Assembly: GCF_946190065.1 (NCBI RefSeq)
Contig: NZ_CAMHZD010000002.1
Location: 62,001 to 126,000 of the forward strand
Reading direction: 5' to 3'
Source of the DNA: Streptococcus mitis
GTDB taxonomy: Bacteria; Bacillota; Bacilli; Lactobacillales; Streptococcaceae
DNA length: 64,000 bases
In this document: piece after piece, positions 20,292 to 28,187 of the stretch
Position numbering within the stretch: the stretch's first letter is position 1
Layout of the letters: each line of letters begins with the position of its first letter
Program-made: the position numbers and the translations under genes
Notes under the pieces: model-generated
The model's input: the letters and a program-made list of their open reading frames with translations, nothing else
What the model was told of the DNA's origin: nothing
Databases searched by the model: none

Positions 20292-20579
20292 ATGCCCGTA
20301 AGAAAATTACAATCCTATGAGGTAGACTATCAAGAAGAATTAAACCAGCAGGTTCCTCGCTATCAAGATTACACACCTGAAGCGCAATCTGATGCTAATC
20401 TCAAGGAAATCCTATTTTTTGTTAATATCGCTGTTTTTTGTATCTGTATTGCTATCTTTAGTTTCATCTTTTTAGCATTAAAATTATCACCTGCTCTTGC
20501 CTTTGCCGCAGCAATCGGATCCAGCTTACTTGTTTTAAAAGTACAACGATCTATTATCAAACGAAAACGTAGAAGATAA
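20292..20579 (+). CDS. Small membrane protein of unknown function (95 aa)
   Basis: A hydrophilic N-terminal half (residues 1-37, with VPRYQDYTPEAQSD) is followed by two membrane segments (about 40-62 and 64-83) and a strongly basic tail (VQRSIIKRKRRR). No recognised domain. Ribosome site AAGGAG 7 nt before ATG and a -10-like TAAAAT at 20261-20266. It sits convergent to ciaH with a shared terminator, so it is transcribed alone. Confidence 0.78.
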   Translation: MPVRKLQSYEVDYQEELNQQVPRYQDYTPEAQSDANLKEILFFVNIAVFCICIAIFSFIFLALKLSPALAFAAAIGSSLLVLKVQRSIIKRKRRR

Positions 20580-20584
20580 ATCCA

Positions 20585-20616
20585 AAATATCGCCCCAACT
20601 GGAGCGATATTTTTAT
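20585..20616. terminator. Bidirectional terminator between the 95-aa gene and ciaH
   Basis: Stem ATATCGC / GCGATAT plus inner CC / GG pairs, 4-nt loop, A-run on one side and T-run on the other. Confidence 0.85.
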
Positions 20617-21947
20617 TTTTTCTTTTTAGATGGTGTGTGGATGGCAATCTTCACTTCAAAGATTGTTCCCTTTGGTTTATTATCTTTAACAGTAATGCTT
20701 CCTTTTAAGGCATCTACAATCTGCTTGGCTAGAGATAATCCTAAACCAAAGCCACCTTTTTGACGGGTTCTAGCCTTGTCTACTCGATAAAAACGGTCAA
20801 AAATTTTCTTCTTATCTTCTGCGGAAATACCGACTCCGTTATCCGAAACAAGTAAATAGAGATTACGATCAGTCGCTGAAATCACAAAATCAATTTCACC
20901 ATCCTCTTCAGTATACTTGACAGCATTATCAAATAGGATGGTCATCAGTTGTTTCAAAAGGAGCTGATCTGTGACAATCGTTCGATGAATCCGATTTTCA
21001 AAACGGAAGACACGGTCATTTTCCGAAGCAATCATCTCATAGTTTGTGAAAGTTGTATTAAAAAAGCTAGTTGGAACTTCTCCAAGTTCAGGCTTAATCC
21101 CATCATCTCTACGAGCTAAATTCAACAAGTTCGTCGTCAAAAACCGCATATTTCGGACTTCTTCCAAACTCGATGCAATACTTTCGCTCACATCCATAAT
21201 GGTAGCTTCTGGCTTACGAAAAAGAGTCTCTAAGCGATTTTGCAAAACAGCAAGTGGAGTTCGTAACTCATGACTGGCATTTTCCACAAAGGACTGCTGC
21301 TTCTGCATGCTCTCAAGTAGGGGCCGAACACTGACCCTAGCTAGATAGAGACTGGCAAGCAAAGACAGAATCCAGAAACTTGCCATCACAACCACAATCA
21401 ATCGCTCATGCTTTTGACTGGCCTGCTCCAACTGACTGGTATTAATCAAGACAGCAGCATACTTGATATTGGTTGAAACCGAACTGATATTGGTTTCCAT
21501 CAAAATCATGCGATAGATTTCTTCCTGTCCATAGCTATTAAAAACCTGAATCTGATAGATATGGCCTAGTTCTTTCTTTTCTAACTTAATCTTATCCAAG
21601 CCCAAAAATCTATTTCCAGAAAGGAGCTGAGTGAAATTCTTATCAAAAAGAATAACCTCTGTATTGGAACTGACATTGGGTTTTACCTCAGTCTTACTAG
21701 TATCTGTAGCCGCATTCTCTAAGTCTTTAATCTCTTCTGTTGCCCTATTTACAGCAAGCCGAATAACTGCCTGAGGATTATTACTCAAACCATGGAGCGT
21801 ATCGTCCACCGAAGTATAGAGACTCGAATGCATGACCTGTAAAATAATCAAGGTCATGGTAGAGAAAATCAGAGTGAAGACACCAAAGTTGCGAATAAAG
21901 TAACTAAAGTCATCCGCATACCATGTTTTTTTTAGTTTACTGAACAT
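20613..21947 (-). CDS. ciaH: Sensor histidine kinase CiaH
   Basis: A 444-aa membrane histidine kinase of the CiaRH two-component system (competence, beta-lactam tolerance, wall stress and virulence in pneumococci). Membrane segments at about residues 20-42 and 188-208 flank an extracytoplasmic sensor domain of about 145 residues. The H-box is [17 protein letters not shown] with the phospho-His near residue 227; the N-box [16 protein letters not shown]1 DNGVGIS, F-box [11 protein letters not shown] and G2 [11 protein letters not shown] follow. The ATG lies inside the end of ciaR (11-nt overlap), so translation is coupled. The C-terminus ends in TPSKKKK. Confidence 0.97.
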   Translation of the reverse strand: MFSKLKKTWYADDFSYFIRNFGVFTLIFSTMTLIILQVMHSSLYTSVDDTLHGLSNNPQAVIRLAVNRATEEIKDLENAATDTSKTEVKPNVSSNTEVILFDKNFTQLLSGNRFLGLDKIKLEKKELGHIYQIQVFNSYGQEEIYRMILMETNISSVSTNIKYAAVLINTSQLEQASQKHERLIVVVMASFWILSLLASLYLARVSVRPLLESMQKQQSFVENASHELRTPLAVLQNRLETLFRKPEATIMDVSESIASSLEEVRNMRFLTTNLLNLARRDDGIKPELGEVPTSFFNTTFTNYEMIASENDRVFRFENRIHRTIVTDQLLLKQLMTILFDNAVKYTEEDGEIDFVISATDRNLYLLVSDNGVGISAEDKKKIFDRFYRVDKARTRQKGGFGLGLSLAKQIVDALKGSITVKDNKPKGTIFEVKIAIHTPSKKKK

Positions 21948-22611
21948 CTTTTAAAATATACCCAACACTGCGCAAGGTTTGCAAATTCTCTGCAAAAGTG
22001 GTTCCTTTTAATTTCTTACGGACTTTTGAAACATAGACTTCTACAACTGAAATCGTTGTATCACTATCAAATCCCCATAGACGATCAAAAATCTGAGTCT
22101 TAGGCAAAATAACATTTTGATTTTGAAGGAAATAAACTAGTAAATCGAACTCTTTCCCCAGCAATTCGACTGGATTATCTTCAACCTTAACGGTATTTGT
22201 TGACAAATTAACTACAATATTTCCATAAGTCAAGGTGTTTTCATTAAACTTGCCTGAACGTTTGAGAAGGGCTTGAATACGCATTTTGAGTTCTTCTAGG
22301 TAGAAAGGTTTGGTCAGATAATCATCCGCTCCCAATTCAAATCCGTGTCCCTTGTCATCCAAACTTTCCTTGGCAGTCATGATCAGAACTGGTGTCGTAA
22401 TTCCCTTTTCACGCAATTCTTTCAAGACTTGGAAGCCATTTTTTTCAGGCAACATCAAATCGAGCAAAATCAAGTCATAGACACCACTCTCAGCTTCGTA
22501 GAGACCCTCTTCCCCATCAAAGACCTGCATGACATCTGCAAAATCGTCTAAAAAGTCAAATACTGAATTTGACAGGCCTAGGTCATCCTCAACCAATAAG
22601 ATTTTTATCAT
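21937..22611 (-). CDS. ciaR: Response regulator CiaR
   Basis: A 224-aa OmpR/PhoB-type regulator. Receiver domain with EDD near residue 8, phospho-acceptor Asp in [13 protein letters not shown] near residue 51, Thr in LIMTAKES and Lys in [12 protein letters not shown]-terminal winged helix with [15 protein letters not shown] and [12 protein letters not shown]. It activates or represses promoters through TTTAAG-N5-TTTAAG direct repeats, including its own. The start [10 protein letters not shown] follows GGAGGAG; the frame is open 22 codons further upstream, through the promoter region. First gene of ciaRH. Confidence 0.97.
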   Translation of the reverse strand: MIKILLVEDDLGLSNSVFDFLDDFADVMQVFDGEEGLYEAESGVYDLILLDLMLPEKNGFQVLKELREKGITTPVLIMTAKESLDDKGHGFELGADDYLTKPFYLEELKMRIQALLKRSGKFNENTLTYGNIVVNLSTNTVKVEDNPVELLGKEFDLLVYFLQNQNVILPKTQIFDRLWGFDSDTTISVVEVYVSKVRKKLKGTTFAENLQTLRSVGYILKDVQ

Positions 22612-22635
22612 GAGAAACTCCTCCTTATTAAAACC

Positions 22636-22641
22636 ATTATA
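22636..22641 (-). promoter_or_regulatory. -10 element of the ciaRH promoter
   Basis: TATAAT on the minus strand, 24 nt before the ciaR ATG, ten nt downstream of the CiaR-like direct repeat. Confidence 0.7.
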
Positions 22642-22651
22642 CCAAATTTGC

Positions 22652-22668
22652 CTTAAAAAAAACTCAAC
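22652..22668 (-). promoter_or_regulatory. CiaR-like direct repeat upstream of ciaRH
   Basis: On the minus strand GTTGAG-TTTTT-TTTAAG, then ten nt, then TATAAT. The known CiaR site is TTTAAG-N5-TTTAAG about 10 bp upstream of the -10, so spacing is exact and one half-site is perfect while the other is degenerate (3 of 6). The same bases form the 3' arm and T-tract of the pepN terminator. Confidence 0.6.
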
Positions 22669-22700
22669 TCTCTGCATTTTACATGAGATAGCTGAGTTTT
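22653..22700 (-). terminator. Terminator of pepN
   Basis: On the minus strand AAAACTCA pairs with TGAGTTTT, with further ATCTC / GAGA pairing inside, followed by an eight-T run. It overlaps the CiaR-like box of ciaRH. Confidence 0.75.
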
Positions 22701-22719
22701 CTTTTTATTTTAGGCTTAT

Positions 22720-25266
22720 TTATTTACTTCCGTATTGAAGAACAACTGCTTCGACCGCAGCTTTTTCACGGTTAATCAAGTCAACACGCGCTGCAATCTC
22801 CTTAATTCCCATACCGATGTTACGACTAAGAGCAAGGTCAGAAAGTTGTGGTTCAAAGAATTCCTTGTATTCCGCCAAGCGTTGCTGAGTCTTAAATACA
22901 TGCGCTGGAAGGATAACAAAACTATCAAAGCTCATATCTCCTCCAAGTGCTGCCTTAATCCAAGCCCAGTTTTCACGTGCCCAAGACCAAGCTGTTTCCT
23001 GAGTTGCTTGATGATTTAAGAACTGGAAGTACCAAGCTGACAAGTCTTGTGGTTTAACTACAAATTTGTCCTTCCAAGAAGCAATCAAGGTTTGGATATT
23101 GTCCGCATCTGTACTGTAGGCAAGAGCTCCTGCCAACTGACGTTTAAAGACAGCATCTGTTGCGTGAGTATAAGTGTCAAGGTAAAGTGCTAACAAGTCT
23201 TTGGTCTCATGATGTTTCATCTCGTTGATAAGAACTTGTGAACGGATTGCTGCTGAAAGGCCAGCAAGATTTTCCTTGTGAGTTGCGAAGATTTGACTAG
23301 CGACTTGACTAGCTGCTGCATCATTTGAACGAATCATCATCGAAACAGCCAACTGACGAACCAATTCATCCTCATCTGACTCGCCATCTTTAGCTTCAAA
23401 ACCAAGACGGTCATAGTTGTGACGAGCCAATTTAGCAACCAATTCTTTGAAGACTCTTTCAGCTTCTGTTCCTTCATCGATAAAGCGCTCAAGAGCAGAA
23501 ATCACTTGAGAAACAGCTGAAACGACAAGGTAAGATTCTTCTTTAGCAAGTTTATCAAGGACTGGAAGCAAGTCTGCATAAGAAATGTGCCCTGCTTCAG
23601 CAAGCAAGCGACGTTCTTGGACGATTTGTAGTTTGCTTGTGTTATCAAGATCAACTAGGTCAGCAAGAATGGCATCTAGCAAGTCTCCTTGATAATCTGT
23701 AATATAGTGGGCTGTATTTTCAGTGTTGAAACGAAGGGCTGTTTTGTTTTCAGCAAGAAGAGCTTCGTAGCCTGGAATTTCGATGCTTTCAGTTTCGAGT
23801 GTATCAGGCAAGCCTTTCCAGTTACTGTTTAGTGGCACAACCCAGAGACGGTTCTTGTCTTCGTGCTCACCGATGAAGAATTGTTTTTGTGAAATCTTCA
23901 AGACATCATTTTCAACTTTGACAGTGAGAACTGGATAACCAGGTTGTTCCAACCAAGAATCCATGAAGGCTGCGACATCACGTCCTGATGCTTGACCAAG
24001 AGCATCCCAAAGGTCACGACCAATTGTATTGCTGTATTGATGTTTTTCAAAGTAGGCATGCAAACCTTTGGCAAAATCGGCATCACCTAGCCAACGACGA
24101 AGCATGTGCATGAGGCGACTTCCTTTGGCATAGACGATAGCTCCGTCAAAGAGCGTATTGATTTCATCTGGATGTTTAACTTCGACGTGAACAGACTGAA
24201 CACCATCAGTCGCATCACGTTTCAAGGCAGACGGAACACCACCTGTTTGGAAATCTTCAAAGATATTCCAGCTTGGTTCAATAGCATCCACACAGACATA
24301 TTCCATCATATTGGCAAAACTTTCATTAAGCCAAAGATCATCCCACCATTTCATAGTTACGAGGTTACCAAACCATTGGTGAGCCAATTCATGTGCCACA
24401 ACAAGGGCAACTTGTTGACGGCTAGCAAATGTTGAGTTCTCATCCACAACCAAGTAAACTTCGCGATAAGTTACAAGACCCCAGTTTTCCATAGCACCAG
24501 CTGAGAAGTCAGGAAGGGCGATATGGAGAGATTGAGGGATTGGGTACTTAACTCCATAGTAATCTTCGTAAAACTCGATAGAGCGAACTGCTATATCTAG
24601 TGAAAAATCAAGGTTAGATAATGGGTGAGCTTTGGTTGAGTAAACACCTACCAGGGTACCGTTTTTAGTTTTAGCCGTCACACCTTGCAAATCACCTGCT
24701 ACAAAGGCTAACAAGTAAGAAGACATGCGAGGCGTTGTCTCAAACTTCCAGATATCTGTTTCCTTACGGTTTTCCACTTCGATTTCTGGCATGTTAGACA
24801 AGACTAACTCACCTTCTGCTTGGTCAAAACGTAGAGAGAGGTCAAAAGTTGCTTTGGCTTCTGGCTCATCCACACATGGGAAAGCTTCGCGTGCAAAATG
24901 GCTCTCAAATTGAGTAGACAAAACTTCCTTCTTGACTCCATCAACTGTGTAGTAAGATGGGTAAATCCCTGTCATATTGTCTGTGATTTTACCAGAAAAG
25001 GCGATGACCACTTCAACTTGACCTGCATCTGCAAGTTCGATATGAAGAGCTTCGTTTTCATTATCGACTGTGAATGGACAAGCTTGACCTGCAACTTCTA
25101 CAGAAGCGATTTCCAATTCTTTTTGGTGTAGGGAAATACGGTCACTCTGTGCTTGACCAGTGATGGTCACCTTCCCAGAAAAGGTCTTGGTCTCACGACT
25201 CAAGTCTAAAAATAAATCATAATGTTCAGGAACAAATTGCTTAATAAAATGTTCAACTGCTTGCAT
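22720..25266 (-). CDS. pepN: Aminopeptidase N (lysyl aminopeptidase, M1 family)
   Basis: An 848-aa cytoplasmic zinc metallopeptidase. The exopeptidase motif GAMENWGLVTY is near residue 257 and the zinc site HELAHQWFGNLVTMKWWDDLWLNE near 291 (HExxH-x18-E, quoted in part) is intact; the catalytic Tyr region follows near 375. The long C-terminal helical domain is present, and length matches the streptococcal and lactococcal PepN. It releases N-terminal residues from peptides for amino-acid supply. Ribosome site AGGAGAAAACT before ATG. Monocistronic, upstream of ciaRH in the same orientation. Confidence 0.97.
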   Translation of the reverse strand: MQAVEHFIKQFVPEHYDLFLDLSRETKTFSGKVTITGQAQSDRISLHQKELEIASVEVAGQACPFTVDNENEALHIELADAGQVEVVIAFSGKITDNMTGIYPSYYTVDGVKKEVLSTQFESHFAREAFPCVDEPEAKATFDLSLRFDQAEGELVLSNMPEIEVENRKETDIWKFETTPRMSSYLLAFVAGDLQGVTAKTKNGTLVGVYSTKAHPLSNLDFSLDIAVRSIEFYEDYYGVKYPIPQSLHIALPDFSAGAMENWGLVTYREVYLVVDENSTFASRQQVALVVAHELAHQWFGNLVTMKWWDDLWLNESFANMMEYVCVDAIEPSWNIFEDFQTGGVPSALKRDATDGVQSVHVEVKHPDEINTLFDGAIVYAKGSRLMHMLRRWLGDADFAKGLHAYFEKHQYSNTIGRDLWDALGQASGRDVAAFMDSWLEQPGYPVLTVKVENDVLKISQKQFFIGEHEDKNRLWVVPLNSNWKGLPDTLETESIEIPGYEALLAENKTALRFNTENTAHYITDYQGDLLDAILADLVDLDNTSKLQIVQERRLLAEAGHISYADLLPVLDKLAKEESYLVVSAVSQVISALERFIDEGTEAERVFKELVAKLARHNYDRLGFEAKDGESDEDELVRQLAVSMMIRSNDAAASQVASQIFATHKENLAGLSAAIRSQVLINEMKHHETKDLLALYLDTYTHATDAVFKRQLAGALAYSTDADNIQTLIASWKDKFVVKPQDLSAWYFQFLNHQATQETAWSWARENWAWIKAALGGDMSFDSFVILPAHVFKTQQRLAEYKEFFEPQLSDLALSRNIGMGIKEIAARVDLINREKAAVEAVVLQYGSK

Positions 25267-25387
25267 AGTTTTCTCCTATCTAAGTTTAAGAGCTGCTACT
25301 CTTCTTCAAACAAACTTATTATATCATGTTTTGTCTAAGAAAAAAGGATTGGACGGTCATTTCCAAAACTTTCTTCCTTCTAACAGT

Positions 25388-25828
25388 TTACAAGGGGTAG
25401 ACCTTGCGAAATTCTTCTAAAACAATCTTGCTATCAGGTGTAAAAGTTAGTCCAGCCTCTCTCAGCCACTCGGTGAAAAAGTCCTCATGAACCTGCCGCC
25501 AATGAGTTAAGGATTTATCTCCCTCTCCTTCCTTGTAGGCATGGTCAGCAGAAACTTGATTAAAGGGCTGAACGGAAACCTTTGTAATTTCGACAATGCA
25601 GACAGCCTGATTTTGACTGTCTAAAATGACATCAAATGTTCCTTCTTGCGGAAGAGGTTCGCCTTCTAGTGCATAGAGGTCGTAGGCTGATGCGGTTGCT
25701 GTCTTTTCTCCTTTTAAAACCAAATCTGCCAAGAGATCGGCTTCTACTCCAAAAGTCCAAGCATCTATTTCATCTCCGATAGAAGGATTGATTTTCTTAT
25801 ATGCATTCCACATTTCTTGCGGTGTCAT
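25388..25828 (-). CDS. ASCH domain protein
   Basis: A 146-aa single ASCH domain (PUA-like beta barrel). Typical features: EAWTFG-like IDAWTFGVEADLLADLVLKGEKTATAS (residues about 22-48, quoted for the conserved GxKTAT segment), a DVILDSQNQAVCIVEITKV strand pair, and the DLSLxxWRxxHxxFF-type motif KSLTHWRQVHEDFFT near 105. ASCH proteins bind RNA or modified nucleosides; some (YqfB) deacetylate N4-acetylcytidine. It starts inside the preceding gene (32-nt overlap) but with its own AAAGGAGCACCC, and is last in a five-gene operon. Confidence 0.9.
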   Translation of the reverse strand: MTPQEMWNAYKKINPSIGDEIDAWTFGVEADLLADLVLKGEKTATASAYDLYALEGEPLPQEGTFDVILDSQNQAVCIVEITKVSVQPFNQVSADHAYKEGEGDKSLTHWRQVHEDFFTEWLREAGLTFTPDSKIVLEEFRKVYPL

Positions 25829-26672
25829 GGGTGCTCCTTTGTAATTTTTTACTTTCTTCTTTTATGTGTTTAAGATGATCTGGATAGTCAATTTCTAAAT
25901 CAAAAATCTCTGGAATAGAGCTGTAATGGAGAATGCATTCGATACCCATCTGATTCATTTTTTGTATAAAAGAAAGATTCAGATAGCCTGCTACAGTAAA
26001 GTCAATCTTATTCTTCCTTGCTTTATCCTGCATCTGTCTCAGCATATCTAACATAATGGGACTTTCCATATCATGCCATTGACTATTTCTCACAGTCGCA
26101 AAAACAAAGGAAGTCAAATCATTCATTCCAACTACAATCTTTGAAATGCCCGTTTCCATTATTCTGTCCAAGTCAAAATATGCTGACGGTAATTCAATCA
26201 TCGTGCCGACTTCCCCAGTAAAATCCTGCTGACGCAATACTGTAATAGCTTGCTTTAACTGCTCAGCATCATTGACAAAAGGAAAAATAAGAGACAGATT
26301 GGGATTGGTTTGATAAACTTCTGTAACAACATTTGCTTCAGCCTGAAATTCATCTTGACACATCAATAAACGCCTCGTTCCTCTATAGCCAAACAAGGGA
26401 TGATTTTCATCAAAATACTCTTTAGTCCCCACTAAACAATTGGCTTCTGTATTCGTTAATTCAGAAAAACGATACCAAATTTCTTCATCTGAGTACAGGG
26501 AGCAGATAGTCTCTAGATAATCTTTTACAAATTGCCGACAACTTGGTAATAGGATGTTTTGATTGAGCTCTCTCAACAAATATTCCCCACGAATCATGCC
26601 AATGTGGTGAAATAGTTGTGGGTAAACTTTTTCAATAATTTTTTCGCCACTAAGAGCTAGTTGGTTTCTCAT
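25797..26672 (-). CDS. Stand-alone PEP-synthase-like C-terminal TIM barrel, probably lacking the catalytic Cys
   Basis: A 291-aa protein matching only the PEP/pyruvate-binding C-terminal domain of PEP synthase and pyruvate phosphate dikinase (PF02896). Matches in order: IGMIRGEYLL (compare IGLARLEFII) near residue 25, RFSELTNTEANCLVG then HPLFGYRGTRR near 68-100 with the substrate Arg, IFPFVND near 130, MIELPSAY with the metal Glu near 157, and VGMNDLT near 180. Where PEP synthase has the catalytic ICGQGPS, this protein reads VAGYLNL, so the acid/base Cys appears lost. The ATP-grasp and phospho-His domains are absent, so full PEP synthesis is not expected. ATG at 26672 has AAGGTGAATG upstream. 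Overlaps the Nudix gene by 23 nt and the ASCH gene by 32 nt. Confidence 0.85.
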   Translation of the reverse strand: MRNQLALSGEKIIEKVYPQLFHHIGMIRGEYLLRELNQNILLPSCRQFVKDYLETICSLYSDEEIWYRFSELTNTEANCLVGTKEYFDENHPLFGYRGTRRLLMCQDEFQAEANVVTEVYQTNPNLSLIFPFVNDAEQLKQAITVLRQQDFTGEVGTMIELPSAYFDLDRIMETGISKIVVGMNDLTSFVFATVRNSQWHDMESPIMLDMLRQMQDKARKNKIDFTVAGYLNLSFIQKMNQMGIECILHYSSIPEIFDLEIDYPDHLKHIKEESKKLQRSTHDTARNVECI

Positions 26673-27150
26673 CATTCACCTTCCAATTCATGTAAGAGGT
26701 CTTGTCCAGTTCTGGAAATCCTAATAGTTCAGACTTAACCTTCAAGACTAATGGCGATGCATTTTCTTCTGTGATTTCTTGAATATCCATCCAAATATAT
26801 CCAAGCGAATCATTCGCACCATCAGACACAGCTTCCGAAATCGTAACTTGAGGTGCACTCTCATTCATTTCAACATCATACAAGGCCATGACATGGTGAA
26901 CCATAAAGTTTTTTAACTCTTCCCTGACGAAAACATCGTAGATTCGAGGATTAGAGTAGTTTCTAACAGTAAATCCCGTCTCTTCCAAAACTTCCCTCTT
27001 GAGAGTTTCTGTCAACCCTTCACCAAGTTGCTGACTGCCTCCAGGTAGATCGTACCGATTTTGATAAGGGCCTATCGTTTTTTCAATGCAGAGTAACTTC
27101 CCATTTTCAAAGCAAACACCATAGACTCCAAAGTGATTTTTGATTTCCAT
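26650..27150 (-). CDS. Nudix hydrolase (166 aa)
   Basis: One Nudix domain with a complete box near residues 38-60: GSQQLGE then LKREVLEETGF. The preceding YDLPGG and the early GVYGVCFENGKLLCIEKT strand fit the family, and a C-terminal extension of about 50 residues ends in NWKVNDEKPTSS. Substrate unknown; ADP-ribose, NDP-sugars or modified nucleotides are all possible. It starts 10 nt after the SDR gene with TAGGAG and overlaps the next gene, so it is an internal member of the operon. Confidence 0.9.
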   Translation of the reverse strand: MEIKNHFGVYGVCFENGKLLCIEKTIGPYQNRYDLPGGSQQLGEGLTETLKREVLEETGFTVRNYSNPRIYDVFVREELKNFMVHHVMALYDVEMNESAPQVTISEAVSDGANDSLGYIWMDIQEITEENASPLVLKVKSELLGFPELDKTSYMNWKVNDEKPTSS

Positions 27151-27160
27151 CCAATTACTC

Positions 27161-27859
27161 CTACTTCAAAGACCAGCCACCATCTACTGTCAGAATTTGT
27201 CCTTGCATGGCAGATGCCTTTCCACTGGCCAAAAAGAGACTGACTTCTGCCACTTCCTCTGGCTCTATCCAGCGCTTGATTGGTGTTTCACTAGCCACCC
27301 AGTCCGCTAAACCACCTGGCTCAAAGTCCGCAGCAGTCATAGCTGTCTTGACTGCTCCTGGAGCGATACCAAAGACCTGAATCCCAGCTTCAGCATAGTC
27401 TAGAGCCAACTGCTTGGTAAATCCAGCCAAAGCATGCTTAGATGAAGTATAGGCGTGACCACCACCTCCTGCTAGACTCGAAGCTATGGAACACATATTG
27501 ATAATGGTCCCTTTTTTATTCTCTAGCATTTGTGTCAAATAATAGCGAGTCAACTCAACAGGAGTCAGGTAGTTGATTTCAAAAATCTCTTGAATTTCCT
27601 GCGCTGTTTGTTCCAACAGTGGTTTGTAAGCATCCAAAACTCCAGCAGTATTGCACAAAACATCCACCTGAGGACACCAGTCAAAAATTGGCTCCAAGTC
27701 CAAGGTCAAATCTCTCTGTAAAAAGTGAAAATCACCCTCTAAGAGTGGATTTTCACCTTGGTCAACTCCGTAAACTTGATAGCTATTCTCTAAAAAGAGG
27801 CGAGCTTGAGCCAGACCGATCCCTGAACTCACTCCTGTAATCAATACACGTTTAGTCAT
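27161..27859 (-). CDS. Short-chain dehydrogenase/reductase (FabG-like)
   Basis: A 232-aa classical SDR. NAD(P) loop TGVSSGIGLAQA (residues 8-19), NTAG near 90 (a variant of NNAG), catalytic Ser in CSIASSLAG near 127, and YTSSK giving Tyr-x3-Lys near 141-145. IAPGAVKTAMT near 170 and the C-terminal ILTVDGGW are typical. The substrate cannot be read from sequence; length is slightly shorter than FabG. It overlaps the Tad2-like gene by 8 nt and precedes the Nudix gene by 10 nt. Confidence 0.9.
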   Translation of the reverse strand: MTKRVLITGVSSGIGLAQARLFLENSYQVYGVDQGENPLLEGDFHFLQRDLTLDLEPIFDWCPQVDVLCNTAGVLDAYKPLLEQTAQEIQEIFEINYLTPVELTRYYLTQMLENKKGTIINMCSIASSLAGGGGHAYTSSKHALAGFTKQLALDYAEAGIQVFGIAPGAVKTAMTAADFEPGGLADWVASETPIKRWIEPEEVAEVSLFLASGKASAMQGQILTVDGGWSLK

Positions 27860-28088
27860 TCACTTCTACCCAATCTGTCGCCAAAACATCACAAGGTGTC
27901 GGACTCCACATGGAAAAACCTTCTCCCTCCCCAGACACGTTGATTAGGAAATAGGGTGTCACTTCAAGTGCAACCCCGTTTTGTTCAATAGTGTCAAAAA
28001 GCTGCACATAGTTTTCAGCACCTCCCCAACCAGTACGTACGTATTTTTTCTTAGCCTTTAACCCAGGTAGGATCTCTTCAAATGTCAT
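27852..28088 (-). CDS. Tad2-like (DUF2829) small protein
   Basis: A 78-aa protein matching the DUF2829 family, now called Thoeris anti-defense 2-like: MTFEEILPGLKAKKKYVRTGW at the start (quoted to the conserved Gly-Trp), a middle beta strand region, and the C-terminal pattern SMWSPTPCDVLATDWVEV (compare W-x-P-S-x-x-D-x-L-A-x-D-W-x-x-V). Phage Tad2 proteins sequester cyclic ADP-ribose signals of Thoeris; a bacterial chromosomal copy could bind a related nucleotide or be a domesticated phage gene. First gene of the five-gene operon, with AAAGGAGAAAAAC before ATG. Seven upstream in-frame codons were rejected because they contain the ribosome site. Confidence 0.82.
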   Translation of the reverse strand: MTFEEILPGLKAKKKYVRTGWGGAENYVQLFDTIEQNGVALEVTPYFLINVSGEGEGFSMWSPTPCDVLATDWVEVND

Positions 28089-28123
28089 GTTTTTCTCCTT
28101 TAAAATCAATAATTCTTCCCTTC

Positions 28124-28132
28124 ATTATAACA
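28124..28132 (-). promoter_or_regulatory. Extended -10 promoter of the Tad2-like five-gene operon
   Basis: TGTTATAAT on the minus strand, 36 nt before the ATG and directly after a terminator hairpin. Confidence 0.6.
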
Positions 28133-28158
28133 AAAAAACCGCTTTAAAACGGCTTTTT
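28132..28158 (-). terminator. Terminator of the aldo/keto reductase gene
   Basis: On the minus strand AAAAAGCCG / CGGTTTTTT stem (one G-T) with an 8-nt loop and seven T. Confidence 0.85.
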
Positions 28159-28187
28159 GACTGTGATTTATTTACATCTGCTTCTAC

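Larger units (their letters stand above)
28112..28162. repeat. Terminator-plus-promoter cassette, copy 1
   Basis: This 51-nt stretch is nearly identical to 29141-29190: same ATTCTTCCCTTCATTATAAC start, the CCGCTTT...CGGCTTTTTGACT hairpin and only a 1-nt indel plus two loop substitutions. On the minus strand it terminates the aldo/keto reductase gene and supplies the extended -10 of the Tad2-like operon. Confidence 0.85.
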
